The notes below the pieces were generated by a model that saw nothing but the letters and a program-made list of their open reading frames with translations, did not search any database and had not been told where the DNA came from. DNA of 34,449 nt from Kiritimatiellia bacterium (GTDB lineage: Bacteria; Verrucomicrobiota; Kiritimatiellia; RFP12; DVOR01), in the NCBI GenBank assembly GCA_017558005.1, contig JAFYWN010000016.1:1-34449 (forward strand), given 5' to 3'. Below, piece by piece: positions 1 through 7,907 of this stretch. The translations under genes and the position numbers were made by a program. How positions within the stretch are numbered: the first letter of the stretch is position 1; the number at the start of each line of letters is the position of its first letter.

Positions 1-51
1 ATCCGCCGATCTGCTGAGATTTTTTCAAAAAACTGCGTCGAAAAAGGTGAA

Positions 52-91
52 TTGTTGATAACTTGTTGATAACTCAAAAAAGTTTTCAACA
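52..91. repeat. Tandem 11-bp repeat and DnaA-box-like nonamers
   Basis: The 11-mer TTGTTGATAAC occurs twice back to back (52-62 and 63-73). Read on the minus strand this gives two copies of TTATCAACA (53-61 and 64-72). A third, oppositely oriented TTTTCAACA lies at 83-91. The DnaA box consensus is TTATCCACA, so each differs from it by one or two bases. The flanks are A/T-rich. The arrangement recalls DnaA-binding clusters, but no dnaA, dnaN, gidA or parAB gene is in view, so this is only a candidate. Confidence 0.4.
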
Positions 92-191
92 GGCGAAAAA
101 TCGCTAAAATTTCTGAAAAAGTGAACTTTTCGCGCACGGGAATTTGAAGGGATACAAGCGATAGAAGGGATGATGGGATAGATGAGATGAC

Positions 192-428
192 GTGGGGGCG
201 ACGCCGCCCCCACACCCCTGCGGCAGGACTGAGTCCTGCACGCTACGCATCCTGACGGATGCTTTTACTGGTGCTCACGAGGAGAAAAGGAAGAAAGAAA
301 GGCAAGGGTGCGAGGGGTACGGGGAGCGCAGCGTCCCCGTCGTTTGGTACCACACTGGATAGCGGCTAGTTAGAAGATCAGAGGATGACGTGGGCTTTTC
401 GTGGGCATAGCCCAGTGTTACGAAAAGC
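192..428. repeat. Cluster of five stem-loops in the gene-free left end
   Basis: Five inverted repeats follow one another downstream of the KamA-type gene. They are 192-200/205-213 (9 bp, loop 4), 223-230/232-239 (8 bp, loop 1), 247-252/257-262 (6 bp, then TTTTA on the plus strand), 319-325/334-340 (7 bp) and 394-402/420-428 (9 bp, with an inner GGGC/GCCC stem at 403-413). The last one, 32 bases past the stop codon, could end or protect the long minus-strand transcript, but no T-run follows it on that strand. I see no convincing gene between 1 and 459. Confidence 0.6.
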
Positions 429-459
429 GCAATGCTTCCTAATTAAACCCTTCGCAGTT

Positions 460-1446
460 TTAGAGATCGGTTTTGTGTGTGGCATCTGGAAGGTCAGCTA
501 CCACGCGGGGACAGGCCAGGCCGCCAAGGTGGTTGAGAAGGTATTGACGCAAGGCGCGCGCCGATTCTGCCGTGGTTCTAAAGTGATTAATCCCCGAGAT
601 GGGATCACATAAAAAGATGTAGTATGGGCGGATACGGCGACGTTGCAACCCCGCACAGAGGGTGGCCATGGTCTCATGGGCATCATTAATCCCACGCAGG
701 AGCACACTTTGATTGGAGACAGGAATCCCATGATTCGCTAATCGTGCGGCGGTCTGCTCTGCTTCAGGGGTCAATTCTCGGGGGTGATTGAACTGGGTCT
801 GCACCCATACACGCCCTGATTGGGCAAGCGCTTTCACCAAGGCGTCGGTCCATCGCATGGGTAACACCACGGGGGTGCGAGTACAGAGGCGCACGGCATC
901 AATCTGCGGCAAAGCGGTTAGTGCATTGACCCAACGCAACACCTCTTCATCGGGCAAGAGTAAGGGGTCACCACCCGAGAGCAAGACTTCTCGCACGGAG
1001 GGGCGCGCTTTGACCGCCGCGACGAGGGTATCAAGGTCAGCACGACAGGCGGCGCCCAAGAGTCCACGCCGCGTGCAGTGACGGCAATAGGTGGAACAGG
1101 TCAGATTCATCATCGCCAAGATGCGGTCGGAGTAGCGTTGCTTAATCCCGGGCGCAATGGCGGCATGAGCGGTTTCACCAAAGGGGTCTGGTGAATAATC
1201 ATCGGGGAGAAATTCTTCTGGTGCGACAAGGAATTGGCGCGCAATTGGATCCTCGGCAACTGTCAACTCTGCAAGCGCGGCATAGTACGGGGTCACGCGC
1301 AGCGGAAAGGCGGAATGATCCTCAATCCCAAACTCCTTTGCCGAGAGCGTATGGGCGACTTGCCACTGCCATGAGTGCCACTCGGGCGTATCACGGCAGG
1401 CTAAAATCTCAAGTGCACGAGGGGTGAGCTTAGGCAAGCGGGACAT
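460..1446 (-). CDS. KamA-type radical SAM protein (lysine 2,3-aminomutase family), short form
   Basis: This 328-residue protein has the radical SAM motif CSTYCRHC (Cys117, 121, 124), followed by TRRGLLG as in lysine 2,3-aminomutases, then SGGDP (158-162) and a YYIFLCD segment (275-281). Members of the family move an amino group in a reaction that uses S-adenosylmethionine and PLP; some (EpmB) act on a lysine of elongation factor P. The start at 1446 has GAGG nine bases upstream and overlaps the preceding gene by 17 bases; the open frame extends further 5' but runs into that gene. The chain stops three residues after Lys325. Lys325 sits where the PLP lysine is expected, but in PDATHK rather than the usual glycine-rich PGGGGK, and the C-terminal tail of clostridial KamA is absent. 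The family is certain; the substrate is not. Confidence 0.85.
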   Translation of the reverse strand: MSRLPKLTPRALEILACRDTPEWHSWQWQVAHTLSAKEFGIEDHSAFPLRVTPYYAALAELTVAEDPIARQFLVAPEEFLPDDYSPDPFGETAHAAIAPGIKQRYSDRILAMMNLTCSTYCRHCTRRGLLGAACRADLDTLVAAVKARPSVREVLLSGGDPLLLPDEEVLRWVNALTALPQIDAVRLCTRTPVVLPMRWTDALVKALAQSGRVWVQTQFNHPRELTPEAEQTAARLANHGIPVSNQSVLLRGINDAHETMATLCAGLQRRRIRPYYIFLCDPISGINHFRTTAESARALRQYLLNHLGGLACPRVVADLPDATHKTDL

Positions 1447-3175
1447 CCAAAAAGGCCTCAAAGTCATGTAATTTGCAAATCTGCACGCCACGTTTCGCGG
1501 CCTCTCCAGCAAAGCCATTGTCATCTGTCACGAGGACCATGGGAGTGTCAGAGAGCGATTTGACGTAATCAATTTGATTAACGATGTAACGATCGGCGCG
1601 ATGTTCGCCAGAGCCACCCGAGTAGTGCACCAAGACGACGCCCTCATTGTGCGAAGTCTGCTCACCACCATCCCAAACCAAGTTAACCGAAACCAGAGGC
1701 AGATGCTCAAACTGACGATTCATATCCCGTTCTAAGCGCGAACGGGCATCCTCGTGCGTCTGTGGCTTCCCACTGCGACGTTGGCGATAACGGGAAAGGC
1801 CATTGAGCATATTGTGGCCATCCAAGAAGAGAATCATCGAACCCTGACCAGCAAGTGCGGCGGCGAGCACAGGATTGCGACGGCGAATGGCATCCGATTC
1901 CGTTTCGGTATCAAGGCCGACATCTTCAGGCTTAAAGTTCGGATTCGCATCCGCCCACTGCGTTGCGCGACGGTGGAAGCGTTCGTAGAGCGCCTTGGCC
2001 TCCGTGGGGGTGATAGCACCGAGTTGCTTACTCAGGCGCAACCAATCCCGCACAGGCGTATAATCTGCTTCGGTCGTGGCATCAATACGGGCGGCGAGCT
2101 CCTTCGCCACTGCAGAAAAGGCATCCAACTCGGTCATCAACCCTGCACGATACGCTTCACACTGAGTCTGCAATTCATCCCGCAGGGCAAGCATTTCCGG
2201 CAAGATGTACTGCGCAGATGCGAGGGTGTGCTCCACCTGATTAAGCTTTGCTTCGAGCGCCTTTAGGTGCGCCTCCGCCTCATGACGTCGCGCCGAGGCA
2301 CGGTCGGCCTTTCGCTGCGCCTCAAGAATCGCCTCCGCGCGCTCCAAAAGGGGCAAAGCCTTTGCCTCTTCCAAAAGCGTTTCCACGGCGAACACGGGCT
2401 TTAACCATCCCCCAAAGAGTTCAATCCTGCGTAGCGCGAGCAATTCATTCACATGCAGATCCAGCGCCGCCTTTTCACGCGCCAACTGCCCCTCAAGGGC
2501 CGCTACGCGCCGTTTGCCATCATCAATCGCAAAATCCTTTGAGGCCAACAGATCCTTTTGTTCACGCAAGGTGCGGGAGTGCTCCTCCTCCAAGGCACGG
2601 CGTTCGCGCTTCGCCTTCTTCTCCAATTCCTCAAGCTTCTGCTTCATCTCGGAGAGTTCCGTGCGCAACTGCTTATTGCCGACGCCCTCTGCAGCACCCT
2701 TCCCTGCCTCAGCAACAGGCGCAAAGGCCTCGCGCACCAAGGACTGTGCGGTTGCTTCATCTGGCAACTCCGCCCCCGATTCGCCCATCCACTTAAGTGC
2801 CTCTGTGCGAATCTCTTCGCGGGTGTCTACCAACAATGCCAGAATCAGGCGCGCCTTGCCAAAGAAGACGGTGAATTGCGCACGGCGACGCGTCAACTCT
2901 TCAGACGACAGCATGGTGAGTAGGCGCGCCTCAGGCATGTAAGTCCGCACCAATGTCGCCCACGTCGTATCATACTTCAGTAACTTTCCACCATAGGCAT
3001 TCAAGATGAGTTTACGAATAAAAAGATCATTGCCTGGTTTACCAAAGCGCATTCCGCCCGCGACCAGCTTCGCTTGCGTAATAAACGCTTCCAAAGACTT
3101 TATGGGAATCCCCGTTAAGACGGATTCAAAAGCGGCGGCAAGCTCCTTTTCAGAAAGTGCAGATTCCGTGGTCAT
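1430..3175 (-). CDS. Coiled-coil protein with C-terminal YacP-type NYN (PIN-like) nuclease domain
   Basis: The protein has 581 residues. Residues 1-150 are a predicted all-helical region rich in leucine and arginine. About 165-365 is a long charged coiled coil (runs of E, K, R, A and L). From about 447 comes a NYN domain of the YacP type: LFLDGHN (Asp452), LVWDGG (Asp502), HYSGG...HRADRYI (Asp528) and LVTDDNG (Asp551-552). These acidic residues are those expected to bind metal in PIN-like RNases, so RNA cleavage is likely but not shown. The start at 3175 forms a TAATG overlap with the VWA gene stop and has AAGGAG nine bases upstream; earlier in-frame starts lie inside the VWA gene. There is no signal peptide, so it is probably cytoplasmic. 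The target and the role of the coiled coil are unknown. Confidence 0.8.
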   Translation of the reverse strand: MTTESALSEKELAAAFESVLTGIPIKSLEAFITQAKLVAGGMRFGKPGNDLFIRKLILNAYGGKLLKYDTTWATLVRTYMPEARLLTMLSSEELTRRRAQFTVFFGKARLILALLVDTREEIRTEALKWMGESGAELPDEATAQSLVREAFAPVAEAGKGAAEGVGNKQLRTELSEMKQKLEELEKKAKRERRALEEEHSRTLREQKDLLASKDFAIDDGKRRVAALEGQLAREKAALDLHVNELLALRRIELFGGWLKPVFAVETLLEEAKALPLLERAEAILEAQRKADRASARRHEAEAHLKALEAKLNQVEHTLASAQYILPEMLALRDELQTQCEAYRAGLMTELDAFSAVAKELAARIDATTEADYTPVRDWLRLSKQLGAITPTEAKALYERFHRRATQWADANPNFKPEDVGLDTETESDAIRRRNPVLAAALAGQGSMILFLDGHNMLNGLSRYRQRRSGKPQTHEDARSRLERDMNRQFEHLPLVSVNLVWDGGEQTSHNEGVVLVHYSGGSGEHRADRYIVNQIDYVKSLSDTPMVLVTDDNGFAGEAAKRGVQICKLHDFEAFLDVPLA

Positions 3176-4212
3176 TACACCGGTCTCCTTATCCATGCCA
3201 TCAATAAGGCCGTTGCCAAAAGGCAACATCCCCCGCCGATGAGCAACCAAATCTGTGTATGCGAGGCATAACGTGCATAAATTTGACGTTCGACACGCGT
3301 TGTTTCAAGTTCAGAAATATGATTTAAGAAGGCGGCCAACTGCTCTGGTTCGCGCACATTGGCATATTCACCCCCAGTGGTTTCTGCGATTGTCTTTAGC
3401 GTCTCTTCATCCAAGGTCATGTGGACATCGGCCAACACCTCTTTTCCCCACATATCGCGTGCACGCACCTTCGTCAAGCCCGTGGTGCCAACCCCAATGG
3501 TATAGACGCGCACCCCGAGGTCTGCCGCGGCCTTCGCGGCCTCCATCGGCGTTACTGCACCTGCATTACTCTCACCATCTGAGAGCAAAATCACCACCTT
3601 TGTCTTCGGCGCGGCATCCTTCAAACGCAACAAACTCACCGCCAGACCATCACCGATAGCCGTCTGCAATTCATCGCTCGTCACCCGCCGTCCACGATTA
3701 TCCACCTCGCCATGTTCACCAGGGATGGTCACCCCAGAGAGTGTATGCAAGAGCGCACGATGGTCGGCTGTAAGCGGCGCACGCACACTGGCATAACCAC
3801 CAAAGGAGACCAAACCGATTAAGTCCTCGGGGCGCTGCTCCACAAATTCACGGAAAATGCGCTTCACCACATCCAAACGGGTGACATCATGACGGCCCTC
3901 ACTGAGGTCAAGTGCACGCATTGACCCAGAGACATCCACCGTCATCATCACTGCCAAGGCATCAGCAGAACGCACTTCACGCGACAAAAGCGAACGCGGA
4001 CCCGCCGCACCAATGATGAGACAGAGTGCGCCAATGAGAAAGACCGCGGGCAAAAACGCACACAAGCGTTGGCGCCAAGAGGGTTTTAAGGAGGTAAAAC
4101 GGGTTGAAGCTGAGGCGAAAACTACGCCCTTTGCGCGAGCAGAACGCCACACACGCCAACATGCCACTGCCCATGGCAACAATAACAGAAAGGCCCAAGG
4201 AAAAGCAAACAT
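3175..4212 (-). CDS. BatA-like membrane protein with von Willebrand factor A domain
   Basis: This ~345-residue protein has two N-terminal hydrophobic segments (about 3-20 and 52-70), a VWA domain and a final membrane helix before the C-terminal IRRPV. The domain carries a full MIDAS metal site: DVSGSM just after the second helix, a threonine in APLTAD and LLSDGES. The layout matches BatA/BatB proteins of the Bacteroides aerotolerance (bat) locus, often linked to MoxR ATPases, but no moxR or DUF58 gene is visible here. A TTG at 4218 (AGGA five bases upstream) is an alternative to the ATG at 4212. The stop overlaps the ATG of the NYN gene, so the two are probably translationally coupled. Confidence 0.8.
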   Translation of the reverse strand: MFAFPWAFLLLLPWAVACWRVWRSARAKGVVFASASTRFTSLKPSWRQRLCAFLPAVFLIGALCLIIGAAGPRSLLSREVRSADALAVMMTVDVSGSMRALDLSEGRHDVTRLDVVKRIFREFVEQRPEDLIGLVSFGGYASVRAPLTADHRALLHTLSGVTIPGEHGEVDNRGRRVTSDELQTAIGDGLAVSLLRLKDAAPKTKVVILLSDGESNAGAVTPMEAAKAAADLGVRVYTIGVGTTGLTKVRARDMWGKEVLADVHMTLDEETLKTIAETTGGEYANVREPEQLAAFLNHISELETTRVERQIYARYASHTQIWLLIGGGCCLLATALLMAWIRRPV

Positions 4213-4242
4213 AGCCAATACAATCCTATCGAGTTTTTAAAA

Positions 4243-4713
4243 TCAAAGGGAAGTTTCCGTGGAAAAGACATTCAATAAGCGCAAGCGAGCATTGCGCATG
4301 AGAACATAAAAGCCCCACGCAAAGAACGAGAAAAAGAGCAACATCAACCACGGCGCCCAGTGTTTCGCCATTATCGCCCCCATCACGACCAATCCTGCGA
4401 GAATCCCAAAGAGCACCGCCTGCAGACGTTCTAAACGGAATTGCAATGCCTTCCAAAGGCGCTCACGCAAGCGATTTGTCTTTTCATCATACAAGCCCTC
4501 ACGTTTTGCCTGTCTGAAGATCCACAAGCGTTGCTCAAGATTTGGCGAAGTCCAGTCCATTTTCAGACGATTCGGATGAGCCCGCTGCAAGGCAATTGCC
4601 AAATAAATGATGCGAAACAGAATCATCGCAATGCGAATAAAAATCATCAAAAAGAGAATCCAGATGAGACCGGCCCCACCCAAAAAGATTCCCATTTCAA
4701 TTCTTTCAAGCAT
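4243..4713 (-). CDS. Small membrane protein of unknown function
   Basis: I do not recognise a family. The 156 residues hold an N-terminal membrane stretch (about 8-43, GIFLGGAGLIWILFL onward), a charged middle with many Arg, Lys and Glu (about 44-95) and two close hydrophobic helices (about 98-135), then a basic tail. This suggests an inner-membrane protein with a cytoplasmic central loop. The ATG at 4713 is preferred because GGAG lies six bases upstream; a GTG at 4725 is possible. It sits 20 bases after the exonuclease gene and 30 before the VWA gene. It might work with the VWA protein, as small membrane partners do in bat operons, but only position supports that. Confidence 0.65.
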   Translation of the reverse strand: MLERIEMGIFLGGAGLIWILFLMIFIRIAMILFRIIYLAIALQRAHPNRLKMDWTSPNLEQRLWIFRQAKREGLYDEKTNRLRERLWKALQFRLERLQAVLFGILAGLVVMGAIMAKHWAPWLMLLFFSFFAWGFYVLMRNARLRLLNVFSTETSL

Positions 4714-4733
4714 CGCGATCTCCACTAATCGGC

Positions 4734-5606
4734 TTACGATTCACGAATCGCCAAGAGACGATCCCATTCATTAATGTAAGCCTCAAGGAAGGCGGTCTCG
4801 GGCTGCTCACAAAGTTCCATCAAGTAATCGCGCACGAGATGTTGCTCTTGTTCGTATTCATCGGTGGTAAAGCGACCCGAAATCCATGCTAAGCGCAACC
4901 ACAAGAGGTAAGTTGTAATCGCATCATAGCAATTATACTCCACGATTTCGCGGTAACGCCCCTGCTGCCACATTTCAAAAACAGCGTCCCCATGCGTATC
5001 AAACTTACCCGGGATGCCACAAAGCGTCGCCGCTTCGTGCAGACTCACGGCAGCATTTCGTCCAGAAAAACCGCCAGCGATGAGCTCCATCAAATCCACC
5101 GACGCGTCACAATCACGCCCAAAGTAATCCACGCCCTCCCAAGGTTTGGCAGGACGATTCAAAAATCCCTTCGCGGGAATTCCCAATGCTAAGGCACGCT
5201 GTGCAAGAATGCGTAAATCCGAATTACGCGAATTAAAGCCCACCAATTGGGGTTGCTTCGCGCCAACAGCAGAGAGGAAGCCGCCCACAATTTTCCGTTC
5301 ATCGCGATGCGCAGGGTCCTCAGGCATCTTCGGGAGCCAAACTAATTTCACCTTGACGCGCTCCCCCTCTGGCAAATGACGCAATTCCTCGCGAATCATC
5401 ATTGCAATTGAGACGACACGACTCTGCATCAAGCGGACAAAGGGTTGCGGATTCTCCTCCGTCGCCCCATTCGCGGCCCAAAGCATCTTTAAAGCGGCTT
5501 CATCAGGTAGCCCCTCAGCCTCAGGAAACATCAAGCGCGCCGCATCGGCATCTGGAATCCACTCACAGTCAAACGCAATGACCATCTCACCAATATTTCG
5601 AATCAT
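4734..5606 (-). CDS. Predicted PolB-like 3'-5' exonuclease (DnaQ-fold, PF10108 type)
   Basis: The 290 residues show the exonuclease pattern of the DnaQ/RNase H-like superfamily: FDCEW near the start (Asp13, Glu15), NSRNSDLRIL in the middle and VEYNCYDAITT near the end, which supplies a late Asp. Between them are the DYFGRDCDASVDLMEL and DTHGDAVFEMW segments typical of the stand-alone exonuclease family related to the proofreading domain of family B polymerases. It lacks any polymerase domain. The likely activity is metal-dependent 3'-5' trimming of DNA or RNA; the substrate is unknown. The ATG overlaps the upstream TGA (ATGA), and AGGAGG lies seven bases before it, which is a strong start. 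Confidence 0.8.
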   Translation of the reverse strand: MIRNIGEMVIAFDCEWIPDADAARLMFPEAEGLPDEAALKMLWAANGATEENPQPFVRLMQSRVVSIAMMIREELRHLPEGERVKVKLVWLPKMPEDPAHRDERKIVGGFLSAVGAKQPQLVGFNSRNSDLRILAQRALALGIPAKGFLNRPAKPWEGVDYFGRDCDASVDLMELIAGGFSGRNAAVSLHEAATLCGIPGKFDTHGDAVFEMWQQGRYREIVEYNCYDAITTYLLWLRLAWISGRFTTDEYEQEQHLVRDYLMELCEQPETAFLEAYINEWDRLLAIRES

Positions 5607-6448
5607 GGTGAAACCTCCTCTAAAAATGCTTGGATTGCCGGGTGGGCAGCATGAGTCCCCGACAATTGACGGAAGAAATGAACCACTTGATCACGTTGGC
5701 GAGGGGCTAAATCCTCCCATTCCGCTCGTGCCATTTGGATTAAAAAGGGAAGCCATGCCGCCTCATCACGATTCGCAACCAAGGCGAGCGTTACACGCAG
5801 CATATCCCGTCCATGATCCGCCCGCCAATACCAATAGAGCGCCCGCACGAACGGGTCTTGCCAATTCGGCGTCACCCCTGTGGCCGTGGCAAAGGCGGTG
5901 GCATCACTTGGCACCCCCAAATCCATGATGTGCGCTCGGTAATACGGTGCGGCGATATCTGATGAACCACCTAACTTATCTTCAAAAATCCATCCCAACT
6001 GGCGCAAGACAGGCTCAGCACGTGGCGCGGCGCGGAGGCCACGTTCCAACAACGCAATCCCCTCCTTCACCCAATACCACTTCTCATCCGCATCCTGATG
6101 CGCCGCACTGATATTGTAGGAGAGATTCCACGCGTTATAGACCCAAGTGTCGGCAGAGGCGGGATCCAATGCCACCAATAAATCGGTTAGTGGCACCAAT
6201 TCGGCGTAACGATTTTGACGTTGCAAATCTGCGATACGCCACCACAACACTTCAGAGATAATGCCTCTGCATCCGCCTAACGCCACCAAAACCGCCGAGA
6301 GCGTGGGCGAGTCCGTGCCCGTAGTCGGTGGGATGGCGCGTTGCGTAAAGCACACATTCGTGGCGATGACAGCGCCCAATAGTACGACGCCGACCAGCCA
6401 AGCGCGGCACGTGCACCACAGTCGCCTTATCATCTGTACCACTTTCAT
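5603..6448 (-). CDS. Membrane-anchored helical-repeat (TPR-like) protein of unknown function
   Basis: A single membrane helix (about residues 15-33) follows a basic N-terminus. The rest of the 281 residues is helical and rich in Trp, Ala and Leu, with TPR-like stretches such as NRYAELVPLTDLLVALDP, a TWVYNAWNLSYNISA segment and ALLERGLRAAPRAEPVLRQLG. It is probably anchored in the inner membrane with its repeats outside the cytoplasm, holding other proteins. I cannot name a family. The start is uncertain: ATG 6448 has only AAGAG directly next to it, a TTG at 6463 is weakly placed, and ATG 6433 is also possible. Its stop overlaps the exonuclease start. Confidence 0.65.
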   Translation of the reverse strand: MKVVQMIRRLWCTCRAWLVGVVLLGAVIATNVCFTQRAIPPTTGTDSPTLSAVLVALGGCRGIISEVLWWRIADLQRQNRYAELVPLTDLLVALDPASADTWVYNAWNLSYNISAAHQDADEKWYWVKEGIALLERGLRAAPRAEPVLRQLGWIFEDKLGGSSDIAAPYYRAHIMDLGVPSDATAFATATGVTPNWQDPFVRALYWYWRADHGRDMLRVTLALVANRDEAAWLPFLIQMARAEWEDLAPRQRDQVVHFFRQLSGTHAAHPAIQAFLEEVSP

Positions 6449-6465
6449 CTCTTTAGCGCCCAATC

Positions 6466-7116
6466 TTACACGCGCTTTCGCAATGCATCTGCGAAATCAC
6501 GCAGGTCCTTTACGCGCAAATCGAAGCGTTCTTCACGCGGATTACCAAAGCCATACGCGCAATGGCACACCTGAACGCCAGCATGACGCCCCACCTCTAA
6601 ATCCGTGTAATGGTCACCAACGACCCAGTCCGTTGGCCGCACCTGCACGCCCATCCGTTCGGCGGCCAAGTAGAGCAAGCCAGGATCAGGCTTCAACACT
6701 GGCACATCGCCGCCCCCCACGGTCACGTCAAAGTAATGCAAAATCCCAAGGCCCTCTAAGATGCGCGGGATCAATGAAGAGGTCTTATTGGACGTTACCG
6801 CCATACGACATCCCATTTCCTTCAAGGCCTTGAGTGCTTCGGGCACCCCAGGATACATCGTTGTATGAACCACTGGGTGCGCAGTATAGTGGCGACGATT
6901 GTTCTCTAACAACGCCTCAATTTCAGATTCATGCTCTGGCATCGCCCGCAAGAGCAACTGACGGACGCCATTCCCCACCATCCCCGTAATGGAATCCAAT
7001 GACAATGGTGGCAAACCATAATCTGCACGCGTCAGATTCACGCTATTAGCAATATCCTTACGCGAATCAATCAACGTACCATCTAAATCAAAGAAAATCG
7101 TTGGAGCGTCATTCAT
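6466..7116 (-). CDS. gph: HAD-superfamily phosphatase, phosphoglycolate phosphatase-like
   Basis: The N-terminus has the HAD motif FFDLDGTLIDS (nucleophile Asp10, acid Asp12). It continues with a helical cap, motif II in AVTSNKTSS, motif III in LKPDP and motif IV as GDHYTDLE instead of the usual GDSxxD, which keeps the last Asp. The 216-residue length and cap type fit phosphoglycolate phosphatase (Gph) and its relatives, which remove phosphate from 2-phosphoglycolate; pyrophosphatase (PpaX-like) activity is an alternative. It follows hisA by 25 bases. ATG 7149 is a second possible start; it would overlap hisA by 8 bases and add 11 residues. Neither has a good ribosome site, so coupling to hisA translation is likely. 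Confidence 0.8.
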   Translation of the reverse strand: MNDAPTIFFDLDGTLIDSRKDIANSVNLTRADYGLPPLSLDSITGMVGNGVRQLLLRAMPEHESEIEALLENNRRHYTAHPVVHTTMYPGVPEALKALKEMGCRMAVTSNKTSSLIPRILEGLGILHYFDVTVGGGDVPVLKPDPGLLYLAAERMGVQVRPTDWVVGDHYTDLEVGRHAGVQVCHCAYGFGNPREERFDLRVKDLRDFADALRKRV

Positions 7117-7141
7117 AGGAGTCACATCATCACAAAACAGG

Positions 7142-7870
7142 TTAGACATTCGTGGCGGCAAGCATGGCTTCCAGGGTGGTCACCCCTTCGTAGATCGCCT
7201 TACCGACGATAGCGCCCCACAGATTGTCACAGCCGAGATTCATTAAATCGGTGACGTGCTGCGGCAAGGAAACGCCACCAGAGGCAATAATCTTCACCGA
7301 AGGGACCGCCTCTGCAATCGCTTTCATAGCTTGCAAATTGGTACCCCCCAGCATACCATCAGTAGCGGTGTCAGTATAGATAATCGTTTGAACCCCAATG
7401 TCGGCGACCTTCTTTGCCAAATCAGTGGCTTTCACCGATGAGGTTTCAACCCATCCACGCGTCTGCACAAAACCGTCACGTGCGTCAATCCCCACGGCGA
7501 TACGTTCGCCATATTGCTTCACCCAACGAGCCAAAGCCTCGGTATCCTCCAACGCGCGCGTGCCGATGATGGCGCGAGCAACGCCCGCTTCCATCAATTC
7601 TGCCACGGCTTCATCCGTGCGAAGGCCACCGCCTACCTCCACCTTCAGTCCACATTCACGGACGATTTGTGCGATGACAGCCGTATGTTTAGGTGCGCCA
7701 GTAAAGGCGCCATCCAAGTCCACCACATGAAGGTGTTCGGCGCCACCTGCGCGGAATTTCTGGGCTTGCGCGACGGGATTATCAGAGTAAATGGTGCGTT
7801 GGTCGGCACGGCCTTGACGCAGGCGCACGCAACAGTTGTCCATCAGGTCAATTGCAGGAAGAATAACCAT
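7142..7870 (-). CDS. hisA: HisA, phosphoribosylformimino-5-aminoimidazole carboxamide ribotide isomerase
   Basis: This 242-residue TIM-barrel enzyme catalyses the Amadori isomerisation of ProFAR to PRFAR in histidine synthesis. Recognisable parts are VILPAIDLMDNCCVRLRQG at the start (catalytic Asp8), VVDLDGAF (phosphate/ligand strand), VEVGGGLR, AVGIDARDG (second catalytic Asp129) and YTDTATDGMLGG. Length and start match the family (about 240-245). The open frame continues 57 codons upstream into hisB without family similarity, so the ATG at 7870 is used, with GGA seven bases upstream. It is the third of three adjacent his genes (hisC, hisB, hisA); hisF, hisH and hisG are not in the window. 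Confidence 0.96.
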   Translation of the reverse strand: MVILPAIDLMDNCCVRLRQGRADQRTIYSDNPVAQAQKFRAGGAEHLHVVDLDGAFTGAPKHTAVIAQIVRECGLKVEVGGGLRTDEAVAELMEAGVARAIIGTRALEDTEALARWVKQYGERIAVGIDARDGFVQTRGWVETSSVKATDLAKKVADIGVQTIIYTDTATDGMLGGTNLQAMKAIAEAVPSVKIIASGGVSLPQHVTDLMNLGCDNLWGAIVGKAIYEGVTTLEAMLAATNV

Positions 7871-7907
7871 TGTTTTATCCAAAGTAGATTCGTAAAAGAG
7901 AAGCGAT

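Noticed and set aside
25..213. 62-codon minus-strand frame at the left end
   Set aside because: It crosses the DnaA-box-like repeats and part of a hairpin, has no ribosome site and shows no protein-like conservation.
1..459. Replication origin
   Set aside because: The box-like motifs alone are not enough: no origin genes are visible and gene direction argues against it. Kept only as a finding.
3196..3250. Longer N-terminus for the NYN protein
   Set aside because: The upstream starts are inside the VWA gene; the ATG at 3175 has AAGGAG and a TAATG junction.
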